Assembly (NCBI GenBank): GCA_021774075.1
Contig: JAJFJK010000207.1
Span: forward strand, 1 to 41,368
Source: Nitrosomonas sp.
Lineage (GTDB): Bacteria; Pseudomonadota; Gammaproteobacteria; Burkholderiales; Nitrosomonadaceae
Reading direction: 5' to 3'
Length of the DNA stretch: 41,368 nt
Each line of letters opens with the position of its first letter. The first letter of the stretch is position 1. Shown here piece by piece: positions 8,836 through 17,216 of the stretch. Made by a program: the position numbers and the translations under genes. A model generated the notes under the pieces. It worked only from the letters and a program-made list of their open reading frames with translations. It did no database searches and was not told where the DNA came from.

Positions 8836-10895
8836 ATTTTCTCCTGACTATGATTGTCACTAACATCAATGCGCGCCGGTAATAAACCGGCCGCATGGCG
8901 CGTCCAGGCAGCACGCAACCCCCGTTCAAATCCGCGCACCCAGCGCGGCGTGTCGAATAACACTAAATCTGTGCGTGCCGATAATCGTGCGCGAAATATC
9001 GACAGCAACTTGCGATCCCGATAAAGCTTAACCGCAAGTTGTTCATAGGCATCCAGCGTGTCGCACACTAATTCCGGTAACCCAACGTTACACAATAAAC
9101 TTCCCGCCACACGAGAAACAAACGAGCGCCCCGCAATAGTCAGTTCCGGCACGCCAGCCCATAACGCATCGCTGGTGGTGGTATGGCCATTTACTGGAAA
9201 TGTGTCGATTACGAGATCGGCGAGTGCGAGGCGGGCAACATGTTGCGGAATGGGTTGTTTCACCGAAAAGATCAAGCGCGATTCAGCAATACCTTGTTGC
9301 GCTGTGTATGCTAACAAATTACGCGTGGCATCTGGGTTGTGGTCAAGTAACCACAACACGCTGTCAGGGCAGGCTTGCAAAATACGCAACCAAGCATCAA
9401 ATACCTGGGGTGTGATTTTGTAGGGTTGATTAAAATCAGCAAATACAAATGTATTTTCAGGCAAATTGTATTCGTTACGTGTTGGTATCGCAGCCTGTTC
9501 ACGCAGACGATCATTGACTTGATAGCAGCCAGGCAAAACCAACAAGGCTTCGTGAAAGTTTGCTTTACTAGCTGGCGGCGTTATAAAGCCATCGCTGACC
9601 AGATAATCTACCGCCTCGCTGCCAAGCGTTCCTGGATATCCAAGATAGTGCATTTGCAATGGGGCCGGGCGCTGAGCTAATACATCAAGACGGTGATCAG
9701 TCGTCCAACCTTTTAGGTCGATCAATATGTCGACGCCATCACGTTTGATTTGCGCAGCGGATTCATTCGCGTTGAGATGACTGACATCAACCGCTTTATC
9801 TGCGGACTGCAAAACGCGTTGCCGTAATGTGCTGCCATCATCCACACCATAATGATATAGATAGACTACAAATTGCTTGCGTTCGTGCAACGCGAGTAAT
9901 TCAGCAATTAAAACGGCAGTGGCATGCGCATAAATATCGGCGGATAAATAGCCTATTGTTAATCGCAACCCTTGTGTTGGAACACGGCGCAAGGTTGTCG
10001 GTTTGGGCATAACTGGCAGCATTTTCTGCGCACAAATACGCGTAATTTGTAACTGCCGTATTGGATCATCCAATTTAGTAATGAAAGCAAATGTTGTTTG
10101 CACATTTTCATCAGACTGTAGCGCGTTCAATAAACGCGACAACTGTACATCACGTTTGGACCAGTCTGCAATTTTGTCGGCTGAATTCAACGCCAGCAAC
10201 TGCGCTTCAGTGCAATCTGGTTCCAATTCTGCTGCCTGTGCATAGCAATGTGCGGCTTTGGAAAAATGTTCGTCACGATAATGCTCATTACCGCAATTTT
10301 TCCAGGCAGAAGCCATGTTTGCATCAGTTTGTATTGCGCGTTCGAAAAATAACCTGGCTTGTTTATATTGTTTCTGATCGGAAGCGGCATTACCCGATAA
10401 GTTCAGTGCTTCGGCGTTATTCGGCTGAAGTTCTAATAATACTTTTAGTAATTCTTCTGCATCCGAGGGTCTGCCCATTGTTAACAGGCAACGTGCACCC
10501 AATAACAACGCAGGAATATTTGTTTGTTCCTGCTGCAAAATCTTCTGAATGAACTGCCAAGCTAAAACGATGTTTTCGTGTTTATGATATATCTGTGCGG
10601 ACAGTAACAAACTGTTTATGCGTTCTGGTTCACGTTGCAGGGCAGCAAGAAAAGCGTTCAATGCTGCTTGTTCATCACCAGATTGGCCGTAGGCACAACC
10701 CAGTAAATGCCATATTTCAGCTGCGTCAACGCCTTCTTGCTGTGCTTGGAGAATTTGCGTTATCGTTTGTTGCCATTGACCTTGTGACCACGCGTTCAGA
10801 GCCAGGGAAATATAGGCATCACCAACGCGGTTTTGCTTAAATAGCTCATCAATTTGCGCAGGCGAGGTCTGTCCAGGTGTGCTGGCGTTAGTCAT
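8832..10895 (-). CDS. TPR-SPINDLY protein O-GlcNAc transferase-like (GT41)
   Basis: The 687-residue protein has about six or seven TPR repeats in residues 15-265. A GT41 catalytic region follows at about 300-675. Matches to the O-GlcNAc transferase core include HATAVLIAEL (position of the N-terminal catalytic-domain His), DLKGWT, FNQPYKITP with the conserved Lys, and GHTTTSDALWAGVP in the UDP-sugar pocket. Bacterial SPINDLY-type enzymes glycosylate flagellins, adhesins or other proteins, or act in polysaccharide synthesis; no flagellar or adhesin gene is in the window. It is first of three coupled genes. Its AAGGAG ribosome binding site lies inside the end of a miniature element (10900-11167). 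Confidence 0.85.
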   Translation of the reverse strand: MTNASTPGQTSPAQIDELFKQNRVGDAYISLALNAWSQGQWQQTITQILQAQQEGVDAAEIWHLLGCAYGQSGDEQAALNAFLAALQREPERINSLLLSAQIYHKHENIVLAWQFIQKILQQEQTNIPALLLGARCLLTMGRPSDAEELLKVLLELQPNNAEALNLSGNAASDQKQYKQARLFFERAIQTDANMASAWKNCGNEHYRDEHFSKAAHCYAQAAELEPDCTEAQLLALNSADKIADWSKRDVQLSRLLNALQSDENVQTTFAFITKLDDPIRQLQITRICAQKMLPVMPKPTTLRRVPTQGLRLTIGYLSADIYAHATAVLIAELLALHERKQFVVYLYHYGVDDGSTLRQRVLQSADKAVDVSHLNANESAAQIKRDGVDILIDLKGWTTDHRLDVLAQRPAPLQMHYLGYPGTLGSEAVDYLVSDGFITPPASKANFHEALLVLPGCYQVNDRLREQAAIPTRNEYNLPENTFVFADFNQPYKITPQVFDAWLRILQACPDSVLWLLDHNPDATRNLLAYTAQQGIAESRLIFSVKQPIPQHVARLALADLVIDTFPVNGHTTTSDALWAGVPELTIAGRSFVSRVAGSLLCNVGLPELVCDTLDAYEQLAVKLYRDRKLLSIFRARLSARTDLVLFDTPRWVRGFERGLRAAWTRHAAGLLPARIDVSDNHSQEKM

Positions 10896-10899
10896 AGAG

Positions 10900-11167
10900 C
10901 TAGTACTCCTTCAACTTGATATTTTAGGTTACAGTTAGCTTTTCAGTGTTACTGGCAAGGCAGATCTTGCAGGCAATAGTTCATTCCCTTGTCAAAAGAT
11001 CTAACACCGCCAGTGGCGCTGAAAAGTTAACCCGCAGGGCGCTCACAAGATGTCCCGTCACTGCGGCAGCACTTGCCAATGGAATAACCATTGTCTGCGT
11101 GATGCGCCTTGTGACGAAACATCTTGTGAACGCTGTATCCTAAAATATCAAGCTGAAGGAGTACTAG
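10900..11167. mobile_element. Miniature inverted-repeat element, family A (268 bp)
   Basis: The terminal repeats are 29 bp with one mismatch: CTAGTACTCCTTCAACTTGA... at 10900-10928 and its complement at 11139-11167. Both ends are bounded by TA. Inside are two further large hairpins. 10934-10956 pairs with 11009-11031 (GTTAGCTTTTCAGTG... against ...CTGAAAAGTTAAC), and 11039-11061 pairs with 11111-11133 (GCGCTCACAAGATG... against ...CATCTTGTGAACGC). The second arm caps in a perfect CAATGG/CCATTG hairpin. No coding frame is apparent, which fits a non-autonomous element. A partial copy of the end lies at 26262-26275. Confidence 0.75.
10906..10911 (-). promoter_or_regulatory. Shine-Dalgarno AAGGAG located inside a mobile element end
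   Basis: On the minus strand AAGGAG ends 10 nt before the ATG at 10895. It is part of the 29-bp terminal inverted repeat of element A (10900-10928), so the ribosome binding site of the SPINDLY gene appears to have been supplied or replaced by the insertion. The opposite end of the element carries the same AAGGAG facing outward at about 11156-11161. Confidence 0.6.
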
Positions 11168-11320
11168 TTGATTATTGGGAAAATAAAAGCTCTTTTTCAT
11201 CACAAATGACTGTACTGGATGTCGGATAGGCTGTCAAACACTGCAATGTGGGATTTACCATTGCAATTTGCATGGCTTAATAATGATGCAATAACGATTG
11301 CCTTTTCTTGTTTCATTTGT
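11168..11320. other. Short spacer without recognisable features
   Basis: AT-rich sequence separates element A from element B copy 1. I see no gene, hairpin or promoter worth naming here. Confidence 0.5.
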
Positions 11321-11463
11321 AGGGCACCTCTAAAAATCCAGATTTCATCCCAACTGCTGTGTTACGGAAAAAATTTCTTACTGTCATATCAACCATATGC
11401 TGTGCTGCAAAATTTTTTCCATGCCTTGCATTTGGACGAACTCTGAATTTTTTGAAGCGCCCT
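11321..11463. repeat. Miniature element family B, copy 1
   Basis: This is a 143-bp element with ends AGGGCACCTCTAAAAATCC and (complement) AGGGCGCTTCAAAAAATTC. Its inner inverted repeat is GCGGAAAAAATTT-type, mirrored as AAATTTTTTCC. It ends 10 bp beyond the stop codon of the DUF3820 gene. It is about 85-90% alike by eye to the copies at 15496, 21323, 22313 and 28498. Confidence 0.85.
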
Positions 11464-11473
11464 GTAGATTGTG

Positions 11474-11686
11474 TTATCGTTTTCGCAGCGGGGTTAATAG
11501 AGATGAAAGTCCATTGTGATCCAGTTCTTGCATCAACGCCAATAGCTTGCCGATTTCACCAGGGGGAAAGCCTTTGCGAGCAAACCAGTTCAGGTAATTC
11601 CCAGGTAAATCAGCTATCAGGCGTCCTTTGTACTTGCCGTAAGGCATGACTTGCGTGACTAATTGTTGTAAGTGTTTTGGGTCCAT
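11474..11686 (-). CDS. DUF3820 family small protein
   Basis: The 70-residue protein carries the DUF3820 signature: MPYGKYKGRLIADLPGNYLNWFARKGFPPGE in sense, seen as PYGKYKG at about 15-21, LPGNYLNWF at about 27-35 and KGFP. A TTG at 11689 would add one residue, but the ATG at 11686 forms a TGATG junction with the stop of the upstream membrane-protein gene and is the natural start. Members are annotated as putative quorum-sensing-regulated virulence factors, though the function is not established. Element B copy 1 begins its footprint 10 bp past the stop. Confidence 0.85.
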   Translation of the reverse strand: MDPKHLQQLVTQVMPYGKYKGRLIADLPGNYLNWFARKGFPPGEIGKLLALMQELDHNGLSSLLTPLRKR

Positions 11687-12687
11687 CAATCCGCTTTTGT
11701 CGGTGTGCTCGTTTTAGCCGGTTGTTTACCGGCAGCGCGTAGATCGACGACTTTATTCAGTAGTTGAAACCAAAAAGGTGCGCCAAGGGATGCGGCTAAG
11801 GCCGTGATTAATATGCCCATGAGTTTTATAAACCAGTCCGTTCCGGCGAATCCTTTGCTAATCCATTTTCCTTCTTTGTCATGCCAACCGATGGGTAGTT
11901 TTAAATCTTTTATCCTTGCTAAAAGCGCTGCTGAGTTATCAATGGGCTCCATGACATTATCAGTTGTTACTGCATCAGTGATTTGTCCGTTTACAGGTGT
12001 CGGAATTGCCTCGGTACCTTGCGTTGTATTTCCTGATACGGGTTGTTGTGAAAGGAGGTCATGAGTACTTTGAGATGTTGCCGTTTCAACAATGACTTGC
12101 CTGAGTGCGGTGTCAGTCCAGAGTGTTTGAGAAATTTTTATTGAATCAATATTCAAACTAAAACAAACAACGAGCGCAATGACAAAGATAATGTACTGCG
12201 TCGTTTTCTTGTACCAGCCACCAACCCGATCCATTGCATCGTTGTACCAGTTTTCTATGTTCTCACGTGCTTTTTTTGCGTCGTTTCCTGCTTCATTAAG
12301 CAGAAGGATGACGACCTTTCCCGCTTCAGTATTGGCAAAATGCCCTGTTTCAAAGGACTGTAATAATAATTTATTGTCGGTTGGGAGCTTTCCGGTATTG
12401 CCGGACATAACGTCCATCAGTGCCAGGGAGAAATTCTTGGGTGGAATGTAAGATGGCTTTTTACCGGGTTTTGAGAGCCCATTGATTAATGGGTGACTAT
12501 AAATCTTGGCAACGAATTGATCACCTTGCTCTGATTGCAAAAGGTTTGCAAGACCAGCTTCAAGATTTTTTGCACGCAATTTAAGAAACTGCGAAATGAT
12601 TTCATTGATTGAGGAACAAAGCAGACTGATTAGAACATAAACCAGCACCATTCCAATGGCGACATCGAGTATTGGCGAGTTAAACAT
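11686..12687 (-). CDS. Uncharacterised integral membrane protein
   Basis: The 333-residue protein has hydrophobic segments at about 6-26, 160-178 and 286-308 and a long soluble part between the first two. Features include SSINEIISQFLKLRAKNLE after the first helix, LPIGWHD before the last, and LGAPFWFQLLNKVVDLRAAG near the end. I recall this combination from widespread hypothetical membrane proteins without a named function. Between the second and third helices is a Thr/Ser/Gln-rich linker. It is coupled to the DUF3820 gene (TGATG) and directly preceded by the TAA of a truncated reading frame (TAAATG), suggesting a once larger operon. Confidence 0.7.
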   Translation of the reverse strand: MFNSPILDVAIGMVLVYVLISLLCSSINEIISQFLKLRAKNLEAGLANLLQSEQGDQFVAKIYSHPLINGLSKPGKKPSYIPPKNFSLALMDVMSGNTGKLPTDNKLLLQSFETGHFANTEAGKVVILLLNEAGNDAKKARENIENWYNDAMDRVGGWYKKTTQYIIFVIALVVCFSLNIDSIKISQTLWTDTALRQVIVETATSQSTHDLLSQQPVSGNTTQGTEAIPTPVNGQITDAVTTDNVMEPIDNSAALLARIKDLKLPIGWHDKEGKWISKGFAGTDWFIKLMGILITALAASLGAPFWFQLLNKVVDLRAAGKQPAKTSTPTKAD

Positions 12688-12900
12688 TTATTTCCCCGGA
12701 AAATGTAGTTTCATTGCTTTATCCAGATTATGCAGAGAAACAGGCGTGGATGCAAAATCCAGTTCACTTTTTGGTTCAAGGACTGCTGATTGCAGCCGAT
12801 GATTATATTTGATATAGGTGGAAATAATTACTCCTGAATTCGTATATTGTAGCTCTCGAATAGTTAACTTAAATAGTATTTTTATCAGTGTTGAAGATAA
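12688..12900 (-). pseudogene. 5'-truncated remnant of a gene upstream of the membrane protein
   Basis: On the minus strand a frame stays open for 70 codons from a TAG at 12901-12903 to a TAA at 12688-12690, abutting the next gene's ATG (12687). It has no ATG or GTG start near its beginning. Its second half (IKYNHRLQSAVLEPKSELDF and onward, ending MKLHFPGK) has a protein-like composition. The start-less frame and the zero-gap junction suggest the 3' end of a deleted operon partner. I do not recognise the family, and a chance open frame remains possible. Confidence 0.35.
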
Positions 12901-12984
12901 CTATTTAATTTCTTTGTGAATATTTCCGCTGAAACAATACCACTCTGTTTTTTTCAAAATGACTTGATTGCAAATGATTGATCA

Positions 12985-15477
12985 ATGTTTCCCAAAAGAC
13001 CTTATGTTCGCAATTGCAAACATATGAATGCATTAGACTATTTAAAACAAATTTTTTTCCAGCTGGATTGCAATGGAAATTTTGTGCATTTAAATGATAG
13101 TTGGGAAAGCTTAACAGGGCTGCAAGTTGCGCGTGCAATTAACCAATCTTGGTTAAACCATATTTGCGAGCAAGATCAGCTAACCGTCAAAACAAAACTA
13201 CAGCATTTATATGATGGCGGTAAAGATTCCGGTGAAAGTTTTGAATGTCATCTTTTGGATAAAGATTTGCGACTGATTAACGTTGAAGTCTTTTTGTCGC
13301 CACTAATGGATCAAGGAATTATGAATGGTTTTGTCGGTAGTTTTCTAGATCTTACTGAGGTTAAGTTAAAACTACAGCAACTCAATCTTGATCAGGAGCG
13401 GTTATCTTGGGCCTTACAAGGTGCCAATGATGGCTACTGGGATTGGAGCCTGGACACAGATTATGTGTATTATTCCCCACGCTGGAAAACTATGTTGGGT
13501 TATGCCGAAGATGAACCATTTGCGCCACATATTGATACTTGGGCGCAACTGGTCGATCCGAATGACAAAGTGCGCACATTGAAATTGGCAGACGATTATC
13601 TTGGCGGTCGGATTGACAAGTTTGAAATAGAATTTCGCATGAAACACAAAAATGGCAGCTGGGTTCATATATTATCCAGAGCTTCAATGGTGTGTAATGA
13701 AGCTGGTCATCCAATTTCCTCCAAACGCATTATCGGTACACATGTAGATATTACCGAGCGTAAAAAATCAGAATTATTAATAGAAAAACAGAATATTGCG
13801 CTTGAAGCGACAGCAAATGCGATTGTTATTACTGATGCACAAGCAAGAGTGGAATGGGTTAATCCAGCATTCTTGAAATTAACCGGATATAACCAAAATG
13901 AAGCAATCGGTAAGGTCATGCAGGAATTGGTTCAATCGGGACATCAGGATAAAGTATTTTATAAAGAAATGTGGAAGGCAATTGGTTCCAAAAAAATCTG
14001 GCGCGGTGATCTGGTTAACAGAAAAAAAGATGGGTCATTGTATGATGAATATATGACCATAACGCCGGTCATAGACCAGAATGACAAGATCAGCCACTAT
14101 ATTGCAGTCAAAGAGGATATCAGCCAGCGAAAAGCCTCCGAAAAGGAAATACAGGAATTGGCTTTCTATGATTTACTAACGGGTCTGCCGAATCGTCGCT
14201 TATTTATGGAGCAGCTCAAGCACGCTGTCTTAGGTAGCTTTCGTCATCAAACTTACAGTGCACTATTATTCATTGATCTGGATAATTTCAAAACCATCAA
14301 CGACACTTATGGCCATGATATAGGAGATTTATTTCTGATTGATGTGGCGTCACGTATCAACACCTGTATTAGAGAAAGGGACATAGTCGCACGTTTTGGT
14401 GGGGATGAGTTTGTTATTCTATTAGAACAACTGGGTAGTAATTATAAAGAAGCGATTTTAATAACATCACGTATCGGTGAAAAAATTATCGCGCATTTAA
14501 ATCAGGAATATTACGCGAACACTGTTCGACATAAGGGCTCCTGTAGTATAGGCATTTGTATGTTCTTGAATGAATATAATAAAGCTGAAGATATTCTAAA
14601 GCGAGCCGACACCGCCATGTATAAGGCTAAGGACTTGGGGCGCAATCAATTGTGTTTCTTTGATCCACTGATGCAGCAGGAGCTTGAGCATCGCTCACAA
14701 CTGGAAAAGGAATTATGGCAAGCCATTGCAAATAAAGAGTTCTGTTTGTATTTCCAAATAATAATAAATGAAGAGCAAGCAGTTGTTGGTGTTGAAGCAT
14801 TGCTGCGTTGGCTACATCCAGAAAGAAATGTTATCGGTCCCGATGAATTTTTATCGCTGATAGAGAGTAACAATATGATTATTCCCATTGGCGATTGGAT
14901 TATTGATGAAGGACTGAAGCAATTAAGTAGATGGCAACAGTGTGAGACGCTCAAGACACTATTCTTATCGCTCAATATTAGTGCCGTGCAATTTCAGAAA
15001 GAAAATTTCGTTACCAAGCTAAAAGCAAATATTAAAAAACACAACATTGATTGTAGCCGTTTGTTTCTTGAATTAACCGAATCCTCGTTAATTTACGATA
15101 TTGAAAATACAATCAATAAAATTGAAGAACTTAGAGACATGGGTATCTATTTGTCCATAGATGATTTTGGTACGGGCTATTCCTCATTGAGTTATTTAAA
15201 ACGATTTAAACTGGATCAACTAAAAATCGAACGCTTGTTTGTGCGGGATATTCTGATTGATCAAGATGACCTAACCTTGGTCAAAACCATTATTAATATG
15301 GGCAAAAACCTGGGATTAGATGTGGTCGCAGAAGGCGTGGAAAATCAGCAACAATTTGAAATCCTGACAGCGGCGGGCTGCACGAAATTTCAAGGATACT
15401 GGATAAATCGACCAATGCCGGAAAAAGAAATAAATGCTTTGCTAAGATCCGGGAAAATGAAGCTGTTACAAAAATAA
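12985..15477 (+). CDS. PAS-PAS-PAS-GGDEF-EAL cyclic-di-GMP enzyme
   Basis: The protein has up to 830 residues and no membrane helix, so it is cytoplasmic. Three PAS domains occupy roughly 18-130, 135-260 and 265-385; the second has the ANDGYWDWSLDTD motif of PAS_3. The GGDEF domain (about 390-560) has an intact GGDEF at 472-476 and an RERD inhibitory I-site five residues before it. The EAL domain (about 575-825) has intact EAL at 604-606, DDFGTGYSSL and AEGVEN. Both synthesis and hydrolysis of cyclic di-GMP are thus possible. Starts at 12985 and 13024 are both plausible; neither has a clear Shine-Dalgarno sequence. It stands alone, divergent from the membrane-protein genes. Confidence 0.92.
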   Translation: MFPKRPYVRNCKHMNALDYLKQIFFQLDCNGNFVHLNDSWESLTGLQVARAINQSWLNHICEQDQLTVKTKLQHLYDGGKDSGESFECHLLDKDLRLINVEVFLSPLMDQGIMNGFVGSFLDLTEVKLKLQQLNLDQERLSWALQGANDGYWDWSLDTDYVYYSPRWKTMLGYAEDEPFAPHIDTWAQLVDPNDKVRTLKLADDYLGGRIDKFEIEFRMKHKNGSWVHILSRASMVCNEAGHPISSKRIIGTHVDITERKKSELLIEKQNIALEATANAIVITDAQARVEWVNPAFLKLTGYNQNEAIGKVMQELVQSGHQDKVFYKEMWKAIGSKKIWRGDLVNRKKDGSLYDEYMTITPVIDQNDKISHYIAVKEDISQRKASEKEIQELAFYDLLTGLPNRRLFMEQLKHAVLGSFRHQTYSALLFIDLDNFKTINDTYGHDIGDLFLIDVASRINTCIRERDIVARFGGDEFVILLEQLGSNYKEAILITSRIGEKIIAHLNQEYYANTVRHKGSCSIGICMFLNEYNKAEDILKRADTAMYKAKDLGRNQLCFFDPLMQQELEHRSQLEKELWQAIANKEFCLYFQIIINEEQAVVGVEALLRWLHPERNVIGPDEFLSLIESNNMIIPIGDWIIDEGLKQLSRWQQCETLKTLFLSLNISAVQFQKENFVTKLKANIKKHNIDCSRLFLELTESSLIYDIENTINKIEELRDMGIYLSIDDFGTGYSSLSYLKRFKLDQLKIERLFVRDILIDQDDLTLVKTIINMGKNLGLDVVAEGVENQQQFEILTAAGCTKFQGYWINRPMPEKEINALLRSGKMKLLQK

Positions 15478-15495
15478 ATCAGTGATTTTGTCTAA

Positions 15496-15638
15496 AGGGT
15501 ACTTCTTAAATTCCAGATTTCATCACAACTGCTGCGTTGCGAGAAAAATCTCTTGCTGTCATATCAACCCTATGCTGCGCTGCGAAATCCTTTTCACGTC
15601 TTGCATTTGGGCGAACTCTGGATTTTTAGAGGCGCCCT
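15496..15638. repeat. Miniature element family B, copy 2
   Basis: This full-length 143-bp copy has ends AGGGTACTTCTTAAATTCC and (complement) AGGGCGCCTCTAAAAATCC, and starts 18 bp after the stop of the GGDEF-EAL gene. The interior is the same as copy 1, with point differences. Confidence 0.85.
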
Positions 15639-15702
15639 AAATTCTAAACGGGCAGTAGTCTAAAGCTTGTTTAAATACTTCTTTTTGTATTTCCCATAAA
15701 GA

Positions 15703-17202
15703 TCAAATGAGTCCTTGCAAAGTGCTGTGTATGGCAGTTTTCCAGGCCTTAAAGAGGGCTTGTCTTTCGGAACTTTGCATTTGAGGGGTATAGCGGCGGG
15801 CAAGCGTCCAGTTTTGGGTGATGTCATCCAGTTCGGTAAATACACCACTTTGCAGACCTGCCAACGCGGCGGCACCCCATGCGGTTGTTTCAGTGACGGC
15901 GGGGATCTCGACCGTGCGGTCCAGCATATCAGCGAGGAACTGGCACATGAATTCATTTGCTACCAATCCACCATCAGCGCGAATAACATTCATGGCGTGC
16001 GCAGCATCGCTATCGGCATGCATCGCTTGCATTAGGTCGCAACTTTGGTAGGCTTGAGCTTCCAGCGCGGCGCGAGTGATATGAGCGCCTGTGCTTTCAC
16101 GGCTGAGGCCTGTAATCATGGCTTTGGCTTCCGGTTCCCAATAGGGTGCGCCGAGACCGGTGAAGGCCGGGACGAAATAAACCTGATTATTATCCGGAAC
16201 GGAGCGGGCCAGCGCTTCGCTTTGCGCCGCGTCCTCAAACAAACCAAGGTTATCACGTAACCATTGAATGGCCGCGCCTGCCGTGAAAATAGAGCCTTCC
16301 AGTGCGTATGTAATCTCACCATTCAACCGATAGGCGGGTGTTGTCAGCAGGCGGTTTTGTGATGTTTTGAACTCGGTGCCGATGTTCATCAGTGCAAAAC
16401 ACCCTGTGCCGTAGGTGGATTTGACCATACCGGGTTCAAAGCAAGCTTGCCCGATAAGCGCGGCATGTTGGTCGCCTGCCATACCACCAATTGTGTAAGA
16501 AGCGCCGAGCAAATTGGCTTGTGTTGTGCCGAATGTTGCAGCGTTATCTTTGACTTCGGGCAGGAGTGCGGCGGGGATATTGAACAGCTCGAGAAGTGCC
16601 TCGTCCCATTTTTGCTCGCGCGTATTATAGAGCAGGGTGCGCGAAGCATTTGTAACATCTGTGGTGTGTGTTTTGCCGCCAGTTAGTTTCCACAGCAAGA
16701 AGCAGTCTATGGTGCCGAAAGCCAGGTCACCATTTTGTGCGCGGTCTCTAACGCCGGGGACATTATCCAGTATCCATGCAATTTTCGTAGCGGAGAAATA
16801 AGGATCCAGCAGCAAGCCGGTTTTGTCTGTGATGATTTGCTCAAATCCGGCATCTTTCAGTTTTGCGCAAAGGTCTGCAGTGCGGCGGTCTTGCCAGACG
16901 ATGGCGTTATAGACAGGTTCTCCTGTTTTCCGATCCCAAATGATCGTGGTTTCACGCTGATTTGTGATACCAATAGCGGCGATGTTTGCCACGCGATCAT
17001 GCGCACTCTCAATTACACCACGGCAGGCCCATAACGTATCTTCCCAGATATCAACAGGCGATTGTTCAACCCATCCTTTATGCGGAGTTTGCAGCGCCAG
17101 TTCCTTTTGTTTTAGCGCAAGAATTTCGCCGCCGGGAGAAAAGAGGATAGCGCGCGAACTTGTAGTTCCCTGGTCGATTGCGAGAAGTGTTGCGTTGCTC
17201 AT
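15703..17202 (-). CDS. glpK: Glycerol kinase
   Basis: The 499-residue FGGY-family kinase converts glycerol plus ATP to glycerol 3-phosphate. Visible motifs are LLAIDQGTTSSRAILF at the N-terminal phosphate loop, GWVEQSP, ITNQRET, VWQDRRT, KTHTTDVTNASRTLLYNT, AGDQHAALIGQ and the GLGAPYW signature. Length matches the family. It is the last gene of the minus-strand run and lies 14 bp after a HAD phosphatase gene. No glycerol facilitator or GlpD is nearby, so the glycerol 3-phosphate may feed lipid synthesis. Confidence 0.95.
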   Translation of the reverse strand: MSNATLLAIDQGTTSSRAILFSPGGEILALKQKELALQTPHKGWVEQSPVDIWEDTLWACRGVIESAHDRVANIAAIGITNQRETTIIWDRKTGEPVYNAIVWQDRRTADLCAKLKDAGFEQIITDKTGLLLDPYFSATKIAWILDNVPGVRDRAQNGDLAFGTIDCFLLWKLTGGKTHTTDVTNASRTLLYNTREQKWDEALLELFNIPAALLPEVKDNAATFGTTQANLLGASYTIGGMAGDQHAALIGQACFEPGMVKSTYGTGCFALMNIGTEFKTSQNRLLTTPAYRLNGEITYALEGSIFTAGAAIQWLRDNLGLFEDAAQSEALARSVPDNNQVYFVPAFTGLGAPYWEPEAKAMITGLSRESTGAHITRAALEAQAYQSCDLMQAMHADSDAAHAMNVIRADGGLVANEFMCQFLADMLDRTVEIPAVTETTAWGAAALAGLQSGVFTELDDITQNWTLARRYTPQMQSSERQALFKAWKTAIHSTLQGLI

Positions 17203-17216
17203 GCGCTTAGATCATC

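Noticed and set aside
10900..11167. Integron attC site or cassette array
   Set aside because: ATCTAAC and GTTAAC-like pieces occur, but the paired RYYYAAC/GTTRRRY core at both ends is not met, and the long terminal repeats fit a miniature transposon better.
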